From Bacillus methanolicus (GTDB lineage: Bacteria > Bacillota > Bacilli > Bacillales > Cytobacillaceae), in contig NZ_PNFF01000002.1 of the NCBI RefSeq assembly GCF_028888695.1, positions 481,001-545,000 on the forward strand: a DNA stretch of 64,000 nucleotides, written 5' to 3'. The position numbers were made by a program, and so were the translations under genes. Shown here piece by piece: positions 7,320 through 18,033 of the stretch. Position 1 is the stretch's first letter; each line of letters begins with the position of its first letter. The notes under the pieces were generated by a model. The model was not told the origin of the DNA, searched no databases, and saw only the letters and a list, made by a program, of their open reading frames with translations.

Positions 7320-8012
7320 TCAACCGCCCATATTTGATCTAAATATAGGATGTTGTTGCTTATCAGGATTCTTTTTATTCCACACCTCTAAGTAAAGCCT
7401 AACAAGCTTTTGTATATCATATAATGAGACTTTACCTTGTCTTATAATATGTCTATCTTTAAGCGCAGAGCATAAAAAACTAGTAAAAATACTAATTGGC
7501 TTATCAGGATGTCTATATGATGATTGAGTAGAGCTGCTAGAGGAAAATACTGCATATCCTCTACCCACAAAATCACTAACTGTTTCCTCAATACTAAAAA
7601 CCGGTGTCCCATCGACTGAAAAATTTCCTGAATAACAACAATCTAAAAATATACTCTTTCCTTTAGCTGAAACCCTCTCGAAATATTTTATAATTTCCTG
7701 TGTACTTATAAAGTCATCACTACACACGAGATAGTGTTGATTTTCTATTTTTGCTCCATGCCCTGAAAAATAAAATATCAAATAGTCATCTTTGTTTAAA
7801 AGTTTTGAAATTTGCAAAATGGAGCGTATAAAGTCTTCCTTTTTTACATCCTCTTTTTTTCCGAGTGTAATAATATCATCAGCATCTAACTTCAAACCAG
7901 AATAAAGGGCTTCCTCCACCTCAATTACATCATTCTTAACAAATGGGAGATTTACTGCCCCAGCTATAAAATAATTACTTACACCTACAACTAGTGCTTT
8001 TATATTTGACAT
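7320..8012 (-). CDS. Caspase-family (C14) protease domain, truncated by IS
   Basis: This frame of 230 residues contains a caspase-like peptidase domain. The catalytic His is in YFSGHG (H85) and the catalytic Cys in FLDCCYSG (C126), with the N-terminal ALVVGVSNY strand. AGGTG precedes ATG 8012. The original protein was about 512 residues. The IS inserted after the second Gly codon and supplies an immediate TGA as its first three bases, so a free protease domain ending in Met-Gly-Gly can still be made. The gene lies 210 bases after the Cap15-like gene on the same strand. It may be part of, or only next to, the CBASS system. Prokaryotic caspases often act in abortive infection. Confidence 0.85.
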   Translation of the reverse strand: MSNIKALVVGVSNYFIAGAVNLPFVKNDVIEVEEALYSGLKLDADDIITLGKKEDVKKEDFIRSILQISKLLNKDDYLIFYFSGHGAKIENQHYLVCSDDFISTQEIIKYFERVSAKGKSIFLDCCYSGNFSVDGTPVFSIEETVSDFVGRGYAVFSSSSSTQSSYRHPDKPISIFTSFLCSALKDRHIIRQGKVSLYDIQKLVRLYLEVWNKKNPDKQQHPIFRSNMGG

Positions 8013-8222
8013 ACTAACACCTACATTTACATTTAAAGTTTACTAAAAATATTATCTATAAATATATTTAAATTAAGATACATTACAAAATTATAAGAGT
8101 CAGTGTTCTTCCTATTTTCTTAAGATAATAGTCCTCTTTTTTAAAGTAGTAAAAAATTTCTAACTACGTCTATATCAATGTATATAAGCGGGATCATCTA
8201 CTATAACACCCTGTATTTTTTC

Positions 8223-8813
8223 CTAACCATCCTTTGCAATTTCCCGAGTAAGAATGCTAATGGATTCACCTTTACAAGAATTTAAATAAATATCACCTTT
8301 TGTTTGCCTACTTGTCCAATAGATCCCAGTTAATTTATTTGTATCATCTATAATGAATCTACAGGTACCAAATTGTATTGGGTTTAATTCACTATATTTA
8401 CTTTTCGGATTTGTAATATATGTATAATACAGGACGTAATTTCCATTTTCCTTAATAATCTTACTTGTAATGGTTGAACTAACAATCTCATCAGTTACTA
8501 ACTTAATTTCTAGGTGAAATAAACTTTGCTTAACATAAACTCTTATATTCTTATTACTAGTTTTTCCATTATATTGATATTCTATAGTACCGTCATATTG
8601 ATTAGATAGTTTAGGAGTTTTTTCAAAAGGATTTAGTCTCCAACCCCATTTTTCATATAAGGCTGAAATAATTATTGTTAAAAAAACGGAAATACCTGTG
8701 TAGCTAGAGATATCTTTAAATGAATCAGGCATTGATATTAATGAACAAATAATAAATATAGCAATAGCGATATATAAGGCAACCTTCAAGTGTTTTTTTA
8801 CTTGTTCACTCAA
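8223..8813 (-). CDS. cap15: CBASS effector, Cap15-like (2TM + beta-barrel)
   Basis: This 196-residue protein has two hydrophobic helices (about residues 9-27 and 36-52) followed by a strand-rich region, starting near NQYDGTIEYQYNGK and including LFHLEIKLV, GTCRFIIDD and LTGIYWTSRQTKGDIYL. This layout matches the S-2TM-beta effector family (Cap15), which oligomerises in the inner membrane after binding a cyclic nucleotide and collapses membrane integrity. The start is TTG at 8811-8813, preceded by TAGGAGG. It follows the CD-NTase gene by 12 bases, so the two form a minimal type I CBASS operon. Confidence 0.82.
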   Translation of the reverse strand: MSEQVKKHLKVALYIAIAIFIICSLISMPDSFKDISSYTGISVFLTIIISALYEKWGWRLNPFEKTPKLSNQYDGTIEYQYNGKTSNKNIRVYVKQSLFHLEIKLVTDEIVSSTITSKIIKENGNYVLYYTYITNPKSKYSELNPIQFGTCRFIIDDTNKLTGIYWTSRQTKGDIYLNSCKGESISILTREIAKDG

Positions 8814-8825
8814 GAACTCTACCTC

Positions 8826-9785
8826 CTAAATATCGTATTCATAAAAGTTATATAAATCTTTAATAAATCTAGTATATTTTTCAACATCAATTGTAGATTC
8901 GCATAATGGTTTTATTCCGTTTGCTTCCTTATAAAAAGGTAGCATATGACTATTCTTCCACAAATATTCTGTTATTTCCCCAAATGCATATCTATATATA
9001 GTATATTTTGTAAATACCCCATTAGGTAAATTCCATAAAAGAGATTCCAAACCAAATGAACTTACATTATTTGCAGATTCATAGTTCTCATCCTGCATAA
9101 TGTATCTCATTTTTTTAATAATCCTGACCATTTTTTTATAGTAAGTATTAGTTTGATTATTTTTTTCTCTCCCATTTCTTATGTGTTGTTCTGGGTAATT
9201 GATAATTGTCTGACCATCATCAGAACGTATAAAGATTCCACCAATAAAATTATTTGGATCAGAATTATAGTCATTACTATAATCTCTATGCCTCATGCAT
9301 GGAACAGCATCAGCATCTACACGGTATGTATTACCATGTATCTTTATGGACTTATTTTTCCGTTCTACGTCACTACCGAATTTTTTCCTTAAAGCATCTT
9401 CAACATCATCTTTAAACGTCATTACATTATCAGTAGAATTTGAAAATCCATATTTAGCATCATTTATATTTGGTCTATACTTAACTTTAAAAGTTGATTC
9501 TAATACTACAGCTATGTCAACATCACTTTCTGTCCTTACATTGGTATTATTTGCATAGGATCCTTTAACAAAAAGTTTAACCTTCCTATTTTTTGTTGCA
9601 TTTCTCATTTCTAAAGAATAAGAATAGGTGTCTGCATATAATTTTTCAATCGTTTTTCCATCATCAGTAAATCCAATGTCTTTTAATGCGTCCCTTACCA
9701 TACCAATAGCATTTTTACATTTCTGATCCTCAGTTTCACTTAAAGGAGCTGCAAACAACCTTAATTTTTCTTCTGAAAATTTCAT
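8826..9785 (-). CDS. CBASS cyclic oligonucleotide synthase (CD-NTase)
   Basis: This 319-residue SMODS-type nucleotidyltransferase has the GS motif KGSYANNTNVRTESDVDIAV, with G75-S76 and metal ligands D88 and D90, and a third acidic residue in VDADAVP (D159). The C-terminal half is the helical OAS-like domain. It should sense phage infection and make a cyclic di- or trinucleotide that activates the Cap15-like effector. GGGAGGG is well placed before ATG 9785. The clade and nucleotide product cannot be told by eye. No Cap2/Cap3 or HORMA/TRIP13 genes are present, so the system is type I. Confidence 0.88.
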   Translation of the reverse strand: MKFSEEKLRLFAAPLSETEDQKCKNAIGMVRDALKDIGFTDDGKTIEKLYADTYSYSLEMRNATKNRKVKLFVKGSYANNTNVRTESDVDIAVVLESTFKVKYRPNINDAKYGFSNSTDNVMTFKDDVEDALRKKFGSDVERKNKSIKIHGNTYRVDADAVPCMRHRDYSNDYNSDPNNFIGGIFIRSDDGQTIINYPEQHIRNGREKNNQTNTYYKKMVRIIKKMRYIMQDENYESANNVSSFGLESLLWNLPNGVFTKYTIYRYAFGEITEYLWKNSHMLPFYKEANGIKPLCESTIDVEKYTRFIKDLYNFYEYDI

Positions 9786-9827
9786 TTATATCCCTCCCAT
9801 TTATAGAAATTATTAATCTACTTATTG

Positions 9828-10022
9828 TTAGTTTTCATTTATACTAACATCTATAAAAAAAGCAGTTCCAAAGAATCTGGAACTGCCTTCTGTTGTTATA
9901 TCTAGTTGTTTTAAATCTGAGTAGCCCAATTCTTCATTTAAATCTCTTTTCTTTTTCTCAATCTAAGATAGAAGAGTAAAGAATTCTTCAAAAGTAAGTA
10001 TCACTATAATCTTTGTTAATTT
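9828..10022 (-). pseudogene. Short gene remnant with in-frame TAG
   Basis: Between hsdR and the CD-NTase gene one frame reads KLTKIIVILTFEEFFTLLS, then TAG (9963-9965), then about 44 further codons (IEKKKRDLNEELGYSDLK... to ...FFGTAFFIDVSINEN) to TAA at 9828. The composition is protein-like on both sides of the stop. I do not recognise the family and there is no convincing start. It may be the tail of a small protein once cotranscribed with the hsd genes. Coincidence is possible over so short a stretch. Confidence 0.35.
9854..9886 (-). terminator. Terminator downstream of hsdR
   Basis: GCAGTTCCA and TGGAACTGC form a perfect 9-bp stem with a 7-base loop. On the minus strand it is followed by TTTTTTT. 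It separates the type I restriction operon from the CBASS genes and lies inside the remnant frame 9828-10022. Confidence 0.85.
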
Positions 10023-10051
10023 TCAATAAAACTAATTAAGAAAAGTTTTTC

Positions 10052-13000
10052 TTATACTTCATATTCACTTTTAGACTCCGCAGCCTGCAGCGTATTCCAA
10101 TCTCTTACTTCCGTATTTTCTGCCATCAACTCTGCTTGACGCATAACTGTGTCCAATGCTTTTTTCGCTTGTTCTGGTGGATAATCGTACTTCTTCAATA
10201 GTCGTTTAATAATTCTCCTCATTCCAGCACGGGCGCTTTTTCGGACATGCCAGTCAATGGTCATGTTCCGTCTAATTGCTTGAGTCAGTTCATTGGCGAT
10301 TTTACGTAAGACTTCATCTTCCATTAACTCTTTAACTATAGACTCAGATGTTAAAGCATCGTAAAAGGCAATTTCATCTTCATTTAATCCTAGATCTTTT
10401 TCTTCTTCTCGTTCTTTTTTCATGTCCTTTGCCATTTGAATTAGTTCTTCCATGACTTCGGCATTCGTAATGAATTGGTTTTTATATTTGTTTAGGGATT
10501 GTTTTAGCTTTTCTGAGTATTTTTGTGATTTAACAAGATTGCGTCTTTCCATTGTTTTGATATTGCCTTCCAGCAATTTTTTAAGCATTTCAAGGGCTAA
10601 ATTTTTATATTCATATGAACGTACTTCTTCGAGAAATTCTTCCGATAATATAGATACATCAGGATGTTTCAATCCCATCACTTCAAATACATCAACTACT
10701 TCTTCTGAAATAATGGAACGTTCGAGTAATTGATTAACGCGGGCTTCGATTTCTTTTTTCGTCTTCCGCTTCGGCTGTTTTTCTTGTAGTTTATTTAGGC
10801 TTGCCTTAACCGCTTTAAAATAACTAACTTCAAGGGCTGCTGCTTTTCCTTCATCCGTCGCTGCACATAGTGAATGTGCCTTGGCTAGCTCAGTTGCGGT
10901 CCGTTTAAATTCTTTTTGTTCTTTTTCACTCTTTCCAAAAATGACATTCATTCCGCCAGTAATGGCTCGAATACGACCTGCTTGGGATGAACCCATATAA
11001 GCTGAGTAATCAAACCCGTGCATCATGTCTTGTAAAATTTCAAGTTTCTCTTTCATAACAGCAATTGCAGCGGATGTATCGATACCTGTTGTTTTCTTAT
11101 CACTTTCGGTATATTGATTTAAAGCTTTCTTTAAGCTTTCTAATATTCCAATATAATCTACAACTACTCCGCCTGATTTATCTTTAAATACACGGTTAAC
11201 CCTTGCGATTGCTTGCATAAGGTTATGACCCTTCATCGGTTTATCGATGTACATCGTATGCATCGAAGGTACATCAAATCCAGTTAGCCACATATCACGT
11301 ACAATTACGATTTTGAGTTCATCACTATTGTCTTTCATTCTTTTTGCTAATAAATCCCGACGTTTTTTTCCGCCAATATGTGGTTGCAATTCATCTTCGT
11401 CTGCCGCACTACCTGTCATGACCACTTTAATTTTACCTTTATCGTCATCATCTGAATGCCAATCAGGACGTAGTTTTACAATTTCGTTATAAAGTGCTAC
11501 ACAAATACGGCGACTCATACAGACGATCATTGCTTTACCATCAATGGTTTTTGCTTTTTCTTCATAGTGTTCTACAATATCTTTTGCTAATTGTTTAATA
11601 CGGTTAGGTGAACCGACGATGGCTTCAAGCCTCGACCATTTTGATTTATACTTTTCACGTACTGATTCTTCCTGATCTTCAGTAATCTCTTCAAATTCCT
11701 CATCGATCTTCGCTAATTCTTCTTCATTAGCTTCCAAGCGGATAATACGGTTTTCATAATAAATTTTTACCGTTGCTTCATCTTCCACAGCTCTTGTCAT
11801 ATCATAAATATCAATATAATTACCAAAAACGGCAGGCGTTGACTTATCTTCCAGCTCAATCGGTGTTCCTGTAAAACCGATAAAGGAAGCATTCGGAAGT
11901 GCATCGCGAAGATATTTTGCATATCCATATTTCACTTCGCCTGTTTTGGTGTCAGTCTTTGCAGAAAAACCATATTGACTGCGATGGGCTTCATCAGCAA
12001 TGACGATCACATTTTTACGATCGGTTAAAACCGGCATTTCGCCTTCTTCTGGTTTGAATTTTTGAATCGTTGTAAAAATAATACCGCCTGATTCCCGGTC
12101 ATTTAGAAGATCATATAATCCGTTTATCTCTTTTGATTTTTCGTTGGCTTGTTGTTTTTTCTGTTCTTCATTCAATTTGCGGACATCTGCTTGTTTCGGT
12201 GTTTGCCTTAAAATATCCTTTGATTTTAAAAACGTCGAAAATAGCTGGTCATCTAAATCGTTTCGGTCGGTGATCACCACAATGGTTGGATTATTTAGCT
12301 CTTTGACAAGTTGTGCTGTATAAAAAACCATCGAAAAACTTTTACCCGAACCTTGTGTATGCCATATAACACCGATTTTACGGTCTCCATTCTCACTGGT
12401 CGCTATTTTTGTCTTTTCCACCGCTTTTTTTACCGCAAAATATTGGTGATAGGCTGCGAGAATTTTGGCAATCGTTTTTCTTTCACCGATTTTCTTCCCA
12501 TTTTCATCCCGTTCTTCTTCTTTGGATTCCTGAAAGAGAATAAAGTTTTCAATAATATCAATAAGCCGGTCTTTTGCCAGCATCCCTCTTAACAACACTT
12601 CATATTGCGGCACTTCAAGTGGCTCAATGTTTTCGCCATCCACCGTCCGCCAATTCATAAAACGTTCTTGACTTGCGGTAATCGTTCCCGCTTTCGCATT
12701 AATTCCATCGGATAAAATACAAAACGCATTATAATAAAATAAAGATGGAATATCACGTTTATACGTTTGAATTTGTGCATAGGCATTATCGATACTCACA
12801 TTTTCATCAGATGCTGATTTTAATTCGATAACGACGAATGGGATGCCATTTATAAAAATAACTAAATCCGGGCGGCGTTCTTCTTTTTCAACGACCGTAC
12901 ACTGATTCACTACCAAAAAATCATTATTAGCTGGTTCTTCAAAATCAATTAAGAATGCCTTCATCGAACGGCTATGACCATCTTGATGAAACGACACATC

Positions 13001-13300
13001 AATGCCTTCAGTGATTAATTTGTGAAAATGACGGTTGTTTTCTTCTAAGCTTGGACTGTTAAAAGCAATAATTTGCCGAAACGCTTCTTCTATTGCTTCC
13101 TGTGGCAAATGACGATTATGTTTAAACAAAGCATCTTTTACACGGTCTTCTAAAATTACGGTACGATAATCTTTGCGTTCCGGTCTTTCCCCATCACAAC
13201 TAATGTCCGGACCAAAGACATAGTCATAGCCAAGTTCCTGAAGAATCTCAATCGCAGCTTCTTCCAACTTATCTTCCGTAAAATTTTCTAAAAAACTCAT
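10052..13300 (-). CDS. hsdR: Type I restriction enzyme, R subunit
   Basis: This 1082-residue motor/nuclease subunit has an N-terminal PD-(D/E)xK endonuclease domain with D145 ([11 protein letters not shown]) and E159-x-K161 (VVIELKSA). A superfamily 2 translocase follows, with Walker A HTQGSGKS (about 314-321), Walker B DEAHRS (436-441) and GFTGTP. The charged C-terminal region contacts the methylase core. GGGGAG precedes the ATG. It is the last gene of an XRE-hsdM-hsdS-hsdR operon and cuts DNA lacking the HsdS-specified methylation. The frame is intact and of normal length. Confidence 0.96.
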   Translation of the reverse strand: MSFLENFTEDKLEEAAIEILQELGYDYVFGPDISCDGERPERKDYRTVILEDRVKDALFKHNRHLPQEAIEEAFRQIIAFNSPSLEENNRHFHKLITEGIDVSFHQDGHSRSMKAFLIDFEEPANNDFLVVNQCTVVEKEERRPDLVIFINGIPFVVIELKSASDENVSIDNAYAQIQTYKRDIPSLFYYNAFCILSDGINAKAGTITASQERFMNWRTVDGENIEPLEVPQYEVLLRGMLAKDRLIDIIENFILFQESKEEERDENGKKIGERKTIAKILAAYHQYFAVKKAVEKTKIATSENGDRKIGVIWHTQGSGKSFSMVFYTAQLVKELNNPTIVVITDRNDLDDQLFSTFLKSKDILRQTPKQADVRKLNEEQKKQQANEKSKEINGLYDLLNDRESGGIIFTTIQKFKPEEGEMPVLTDRKNVIVIADEAHRSQYGFSAKTDTKTGEVKYGYAKYLRDALPNASFIGFTGTPIELEDKSTPAVFGNYIDIYDMTRAVEDEATVKIYYENRIIRLEANEEELAKIDEEFEEITEDQEESVREKYKSKWSRLEAIVGSPNRIKQLAKDIVEHYEEKAKTIDGKAMIVCMSRRICVALYNEIVKLRPDWHSDDDDKGKIKVVMTGSAADEDELQPHIGGKKRRDLLAKRMKDNSDELKIVIVRDMWLTGFDVPSMHTMYIDKPMKGHNLMQAIARVNRVFKDKSGGVVVDYIGILESLKKALNQYTESDKKTTGIDTSAAIAVMKEKLEILQDMMHGFDYSAYMGSSQAGRIRAITGGMNVIFGKSEKEQKEFKRTATELAKAHSLCAATDEGKAAALEVSYFKAVKASLNKLQEKQPKRKTKKEIEARVNQLLERSIISEEVVDVFEVMGLKHPDVSILSEEFLEEVRSYEYKNLALEMLKKLLEGNIKTMERRNLVKSQKYSEKLKQSLNKYKNQFITNAEVMEELIQMAKDMKKEREEEKDLGLNEDEIAFYDALTSESIVKELMEDEVLRKIANELTQAIRRNMTIDWHVRKSARAGMRRIIKRLLKKYDYPPEQAKKALDTVMRQAELMAENTEVRDWNTLQAAESKSEYEV

Positions 13301-13340
13301 CCCACTCTCCCCTTTCGCAATCGGAACCTCCCATATTCCA

Positions 13341-14561
13341 TTAACTCTGTTCTACTAACTCTTCATTATCTAGCGGGACACGGATTTCTCCGGACATTAG
13401 TTTTGGTAAAATAGAGTCTCTAATTTTAGTTAATAAATCTGACTCAACCTTATTTGTTCTATATTTTTCAAACAAGCTTGAATAAAAATCTTCATACGAA
13501 TTCACCACATTACTTGGTGGAATTAAAACTGTAGTATTTTTAATATCTTTCTGTGTTATTAATGGTTGAGTCGATCCTCTGTTTAATGACTTATAATCAA
13601 TTGATTTTAGAATATTATAGGTAAACCCATAATATTTTGATTTAATTACTAAAGTGTTGTCTGAAGCCCATACTTTATTAGTAAACCTTTGAATAATTCC
13701 ATGTGTTCCAACTCTTCCAATAATTAAAACCGGCTCATTATAGTTAAAATCAGATGTATAACCCATGATTGAACTTGCCCCAACAATTGGAAATGGATAT
13801 TTTTCACTAGAATCAGCTTGTTTTTCTTTTGGTCGCTTTCCACTTGATATACTTATAATATCTCCTAACTTTCCAACTTCCCATCCTTTAGGTATCATCC
13901 CCAACTCACTTTCAACCATTTCGCCGCCACTTGATTTGTAAGGCTCACCATTCTCATTCGGAAACTCAAAGTCAACAAACCAATGTTTAAACAAAGCTTG
14001 AGCCATTTCTTCAAGCTTTTCATTGATTTGATTATTTGTTTTAATTTTTTCATCTAATGAAGAAAGAACCTTAACTAAATAATCTTGTTGTTTCCGAGGT
14101 GGAAGAGAGATTTTCATATTAGCATATGTTTTTGCATTAATATTTCCTCTAGTACTACCTGATATATAAGAAGACACCCAGCCTTTATACTCATTGGAAA
14201 GAGTATAATACCTCATAAACTTAGGATTTACTTTAGATGGATCTAAGCTAAATTTGATTAAGAATCCTGCATAGACCAACTCACCGTCTGATCCATCATA
14301 AAAATAACTCCTTCCTGTGCTATTGCCTGTACGAGCAAAAACAATATCATTTGGTTGAAGTAAATATTTTTCAGCCTTTTCATCATCTACAGACTTTAAA
14401 TCAGTCTTATTCAATGTACCATCATCATTTATATCTGTAATTCTCAAGTAAGTATATAAATCATCAGAATACTCTACAGCAGATGCAGCAATTCCGTAAC
14501 TACCTTTACCATCTAGAGATATTTCACCTAATGTAACTTCTTTCCAACCATTAGATGTCAT
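13341..14561 (-). CDS. hsdS: Type I restriction enzyme, specificity subunit
   Basis: This protein of about 406 residues has the two-target-domain layout. TRD1 starts with [11 protein letters not shown] central conserved helix ([25 protein letters not shown]) follows, then TRD2 starts with [12 protein letters not shown], and a C-terminal helix ends near [18 protein letters not shown]. It fixes the bipartite DNA site for HsdM and HsdR. ATG 14561 with GGGGGGAT upstream is preferred over a TTG six bases earlier. The start overlaps the hsdM end by 11 bases. The target sequence cannot be predicted. Confidence 0.94.
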   Translation of the reverse strand: MTSNGWKEVTLGEISLDGKGSYGIAASAVEYSDDLYTYLRITDINDDGTLNKTDLKSVDDEKAEKYLLQPNDIVFARTGNSTGRSYFYDGSDGELVYAGFLIKFSLDPSKVNPKFMRYYTLSNEYKGWVSSYISGSTRGNINAKTYANMKISLPPRKQQDYLVKVLSSLDEKIKTNNQINEKLEEMAQALFKHWFVDFEFPNENGEPYKSSGGEMVESELGMIPKGWEVGKLGDIISISSGKRPKEKQADSSEKYPFPIVGASSIMGYTSDFNYNEPVLIIGRVGTHGIIQRFTNKVWASDNTLVIKSKYYGFTYNILKSIDYKSLNRGSTQPLITQKDIKNTTVLIPPSNVVNSYEDFYSSLFEKYRTNKVESDLLTKIRDSILPKLMSGEIRVPLDNEELVEQS

Positions 14562-16071
14562 ACCCAATCCCCCCTAGATTCTTTCTAATCTCTTCCTCCA
14601 ATCGGTGGGATTTTTCAAATAGTTCTCTTAATTCACTGGTGAGGGTTTCCATTTTTTCTTCAAATGGTATACCATCATCCTCGACATCACTTATTCCAAC
14701 ATAGCGTCCGGGAGTTAATACATAGTCATTTTGACGGACATCTTCTAAAGTCGCTGATTTACAGAATCCCTTGATGTCTTCATATTTCCCATCTGGTTTA
14801 CGCCAGTTTCGGTATGTTCCTGCAATTTTTTGAATATCTTCTTCCGTTAATTCACGCAGGCGACGGTCAACCATTTGACCCATGTTTCGTGCATCGATAA
14901 ATAGAATTTCATGTTCACGGCTTCGGTATTTAGGATGATTTTTCTTATTACGGTTTAAAATCCATAAACAAACTGGAATACCTGTTGAATAGAATAATTT
15001 GTCAGGCAAAGCAACAATGGCATCGACTAAATCCGCTTCGAGTATGTTTTTACGGATTTCCCCTTCATTCGATGTATTGGAACTTAACGAACCATTGGCT
15101 AATACAATACCAGCAGCGCCATTTGGTGCTAGGTGATAGATTATATGCTGCAACCATGCATAGTTGGCATTGCTCGCTGGTGGTGTACCGAATTTCCAAC
15201 GAACATCATCAACTAATTCATTTCCGCCCCAGTCACTCACATTGAATGGAGGATTGGCAAGGATGAAATCTGCTTTCAGCGTTTTATGCAAATCATTATG
15301 GAATGTATCCGCATGGTGTTCACCGATATTCCCCTCAATTCCACGGATAGCAAGATTCATTTTACAAAGCTTCCAAGTCGTCGAATTCAATTCTTGACCG
15401 TAAATCGAGAGGTTATCGATTTTTCCTTGATGGCGTTCAACAAACTTTTCACTTTGAACAAACATGCCACCGCTGCCACAACAAGGGTCATAAATCCGTC
15501 CTTCATACGGTTCAATCATTTCAACCAATGTTTTGACAACGCTTTGTGGTGTATAGAACTCGCCGCCGCCTTTTCCTTCTGCACTGGCAAACTTACCTAA
15601 GAAATATTCATAAACTCGACCAAGTAAGTCTTTTTCTTGTTTGCTGTGCAATTTAATGGTTGAAATGAGGTCTATCAGTTCTCCTAAACGGCGTTTTTCA
15701 ATCTCAGGGCGGGCATAACGTTTATCTAACACACCTCTAAGTGACGGGTTTTCTTTTTCAATTTCGATCATCGCTTCGTCAATATATTGACCGATTTTCG
15801 GGTCTTTCGCATGATCCTTAATAAATTCCCATCGTGACTTCTTCGGAACCCAGAAAATATTTTCGGCTGTATATTCATCACGGTCTTCTTCAAAACCTTC
15901 TCCTTCTTCAACTAACTCGTTATACTTCATTTCAAACTTATCAGAAATGTATTTTAAGAAAATCAATCCTAAGACTACGTGTTTATATTCGGATGCATCC
16001 ATGCTTCCACGTAATTTGTCAGCCGCTTTCCAAAGTGTTTCCTCAAAACCAATCTTTGCTGTGTCCATCAT
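14551..16071 (-). CDS. hsdM: Type I restriction enzyme, modification subunit
   Basis: This 506-residue N6-adenine methyltransferase has an N-terminal helical HsdM_N domain (about 8-150), AdoMet motif I DPCCGSGG (195-202) and the catalytic motif NPPF (273-276), with [12 protein letters not shown] just before motif I as in the HsdM family. AAAGGAGATG sets the start. It pairs with HsdS to methylate host sites and forms the core of the restriction complex. The gene is complete. Confidence 0.96.
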   Translation of the reverse strand: MMDTAKIGFEETLWKAADKLRGSMDASEYKHVVLGLIFLKYISDKFEMKYNELVEEGEGFEEDRDEYTAENIFWVPKKSRWEFIKDHAKDPKIGQYIDEAMIEIEKENPSLRGVLDKRYARPEIEKRRLGELIDLISTIKLHSKQEKDLLGRVYEYFLGKFASAEGKGGGEFYTPQSVVKTLVEMIEPYEGRIYDPCCGSGGMFVQSEKFVERHQGKIDNLSIYGQELNSTTWKLCKMNLAIRGIEGNIGEHHADTFHNDLHKTLKADFILANPPFNVSDWGGNELVDDVRWKFGTPPASNANYAWLQHIIYHLAPNGAAGIVLANGSLSSNTSNEGEIRKNILEADLVDAIVALPDKLFYSTGIPVCLWILNRNKKNHPKYRSREHEILFIDARNMGQMVDRRLRELTEEDIQKIAGTYRNWRKPDGKYEDIKGFCKSATLEDVRQNDYVLTPGRYVGISDVEDDGIPFEEKMETLTSELRELFEKSHRLEEEIRKNLGGIGYDI

Positions 16072-16088
16072 CGCATCTCCTTTTAAAT

Positions 16089-16682
16089 CTAGTAATTATA
16101 ATCATCGAATACTTCGAATAATTCACTTTCAAATTCATCTTGTTCAGGACCTGTTGACACCCAATCTGGTAACACTTCTAAATAATGGGCTAAAGCTTCT
16201 ATTGTTTTATGGAAAACCGGTTCATGCTGTGCCTTATCTAAAAGTTCAAGAACCAATTTAAATGTGTCGAGATAAGGTTGATGTTCAGCACGATTAAGCA
16301 TGTTCCGAAATTTTTCAATTAGCTTGGCTTTTTCAATATCGTGTTCTATTTGATTCAATTCCTCTTTGTCATAAACCGGCACTTCAACAAGATCATTTTC
16401 TTCCCCAATGAGGAATTGTTCTTCGTGTTTCGTGATCACAGGCTGTAAATCCCGTTTTAATTTTTCTTTTTGAATCTCCAGTTTATCCAAATCAGTTAAT
16501 TCTTTAGAAAAGTATTTAGCGTCTATGCCAAAAATTTGTTCCAAAGTAGGTAAATGTTTTTTGGAGATCTTTTGCTTTTTTTTAATCCAAAGATTAATAT
16601 TTTGCTTTTTAATTCCAAGCTTTTCGGCCAGTTCAATTTGCTGCATACCAAAAAGTTCAAGTATGTATTCTAAACCTATCAA
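16089..16682 (-). CDS. XRE-type regulator of the type I R-M operon
   Basis: This protein of about 197 residues has an N-terminal helix-turn-helix ([20 protein letters not shown], about 13-32), followed by a charged coiled helix and a C-terminal helical domain. It is the first gene of the hsd operon, 17 bases before hsdM. TTG 16682 with AGGTGA upstream is chosen over a TTG fifteen bases earlier that lacks a ribosome site. It likely controls the timing of restriction gene expression. The C-terminal domain is not recognised. Confidence 0.7.
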   Translation of the reverse strand: MIGLEYILELFGMQQIELAEKLGIKKQNINLWIKKKQKISKKHLPTLEQIFGIDAKYFSKELTDLDKLEIQKEKLKRDLQPVITKHEEQFLIGEENDLVEVPVYDKEELNQIEHDIEKAKLIEKFRNMLNRAEHQPYLDTFKLVLELLDKAQHEPVFHKTIEALAHYLEVLPDWVSTGPEQDEFESELFEVFDDYNY

Positions 16683-16723
16683 TTGATCACCTACCAAAAT
16701 ATTGTCTGAGTCAATATGATTAT

Positions 16724-16752
16724 ATTGTAATAGGCTAATAGTTTGCAGTCAA
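16724..16752 (-). promoter_or_regulatory. SigmaA promoter of the hsd operon
   Basis: On the minus strand TTGACT (16747-16752) and TACAAT (16724-16729) are separated by 17 bases. The predicted start is near 16717, about 35 bases before the regulator gene. The rest of the gap 16698-17066 holds this promoter, a LexA-type box and AT-rich sequence. Confidence 0.75.
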
Positions 16753-16942
16753 TTAAATTCTATTTTTTGTTATATTAATCAATGGCTATACAATGTTTAC
16801 ATAGAAAATAATATTGCTTGGTCCAAGCATTTGGTGCAGCAGAACTAATAAAGAATGTCGATTTCAAAATAGGGAAATGGATATCTATTATTGTTGAAAA
16901 TCAAGTTTGACAATTAAAATTTATTTTTATAATCTATTAACA

Positions 16943-16954
16943 GAACATATGTTC
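16943..16954. promoter_or_regulatory. Candidate LexA (DinR) box
   Basis: GAACATATGTTC is a perfect dyad fitting the Gram-positive SOS-box core. It lies 112 bases before the NERD gene, just upstream of a weak promoter-like pair (TTGCAA near 16974 and TATTTT near 16997). A similar box precedes the methyltransferase at the left edge. Confidence 0.35.
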
Positions 16955-17066
16955 TATAAAACCTTATTTTTCGTTGCAAAACTCTGCACTTGTATTTTTT
17001 GTCTCACATAATCTTTTTGCATGATTGATACTCACCCCGCAACATATAACTGAAAGGATGTAGACT

Positions 17067-17972
17067 ATGCTTTATAAAGCTCGTACTAAATCTAAAGAAT
17101 TATTAATCATGGAATTTTTAGACGCTCGAATGGATTTATCTAACAAGGACAAACAGTATTATTACTCTTTGAAAAAGGGTTATGAAGGAGAAGTTTTATT
17201 TGATGTCTTAACGGAGAAACTTCAATGTGAATGCTTTATTTTAAATGACTTACTACTAAATATAAATAATACAACCGTCCAAATTGACACTTTAATTATT
17301 ACCTCAGGGAAAATTTATTTATTCGAGGTCAAAAATTATGAAGGGGATTATTATTACGAATCAGATAAATTGTTCAAAATAACCAAATCTGAAATTATTA
17401 ATCCTCTTTATCAATTGAGTAGAAGTAGTTATTTATTACACCAGCTACTCCTTAATCTTGGATTTAATTTTCAAATTGATGCTTCGGTTGTTTTTATCAA
17501 TCCTAATTTCACCCTATATCAAGCACCTCTCGACAAACCATTTATTTTTCCTACTCAGCTAAACCAATGTTTGGACAAACTAAATACCACCCCTTAAAAG
17601 TTAATTAGTAAACACAAGAACCTCGCGGATAAACTTATTTCCTTACATATTATTGAATCTCCTTATCAACAGTTGCCATCATATGATTATGACCAGTTAA
17701 AAAGAGGAATCACTTGTGTTCAATGCAAGTCTTTTTCTATCTACATCGAAGGAAGAAAATGTATATGTAAGGAATGTAGGCACGAAGAATTAGTTGCAGC
17801 TGCTGTAATGCGGAGCGTGAAGGAATTTAAGCTTCTTTTTCCAGATCATCGGATTACTACGAATGCAATTCATGAATGGTGCCATGTGATACCATCTAAA
17901 AAGAGAATCAGAAGAATACTTGCCAATAATTTTAATCAAGTAGGAGATCGTCAATGGACTTATTATGAGTAA
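17067..17972 (+). pseudogene. NERD-domain protein with zinc-ribbon tail, broken by one stop
   Basis: One frame of 302 codons is split by a single in-frame TAA at 17595-17597. The first part (176 residues) holds a NERD nuclease-related domain with a conserved GYEGE and QIDTLII...IYLFEVKNYEG core. The second part continues in the same frame (KLISKHKNLADKLISL...) into a Cys-rich segment CVQC...CICKEC and a basic C-terminus. An AAAGGATG site precedes ATG 17067. It would have been a DNA-processing or defence protein at the rlmH-proximal end of the island. Two shorter proteins may still be made. Confidence 0.7.
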
Positions 17973-18033
17973 TAAATAGAAGATCTGTCTTTCGGTTAGA
18001 CTGAGTTATCCTAAATTTGTCCCTCATTAACAG

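Larger units (their letters stand above)
5910..7322 (-). mobile_element. IS3-family element (IS150-like), 1413 bp
   Basis: The ends begin with TG on each strand and share ACACTwAACTrGACAA and TTAAGG in their terminal 35 bases. The target duplication is ACC (5907-5909 and 7323-7325). The element encodes orfA and orfB of the usual overlapping-frame type. It is longer than usual for IS150-like elements because 270 noncoding bases precede orfA and hold a long hairpin. It splits the caspase gene in the same orientation. Both transposase frames look intact, so it is probably recent and possibly active. Confidence 0.92.

Noticed and set aside
15834..16261. Plus-strand ORFs opposite hsdM and the XRE gene
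   Set aside because: They are antisense shadows of well-supported genes and lack ribosome sites and family features.
16790..16920. Possible small gene in the hsd-NERD gap
   Set aside because: AT-rich sequence with frequent stops in all frames; only the promoter and LexA-type box are supportable.
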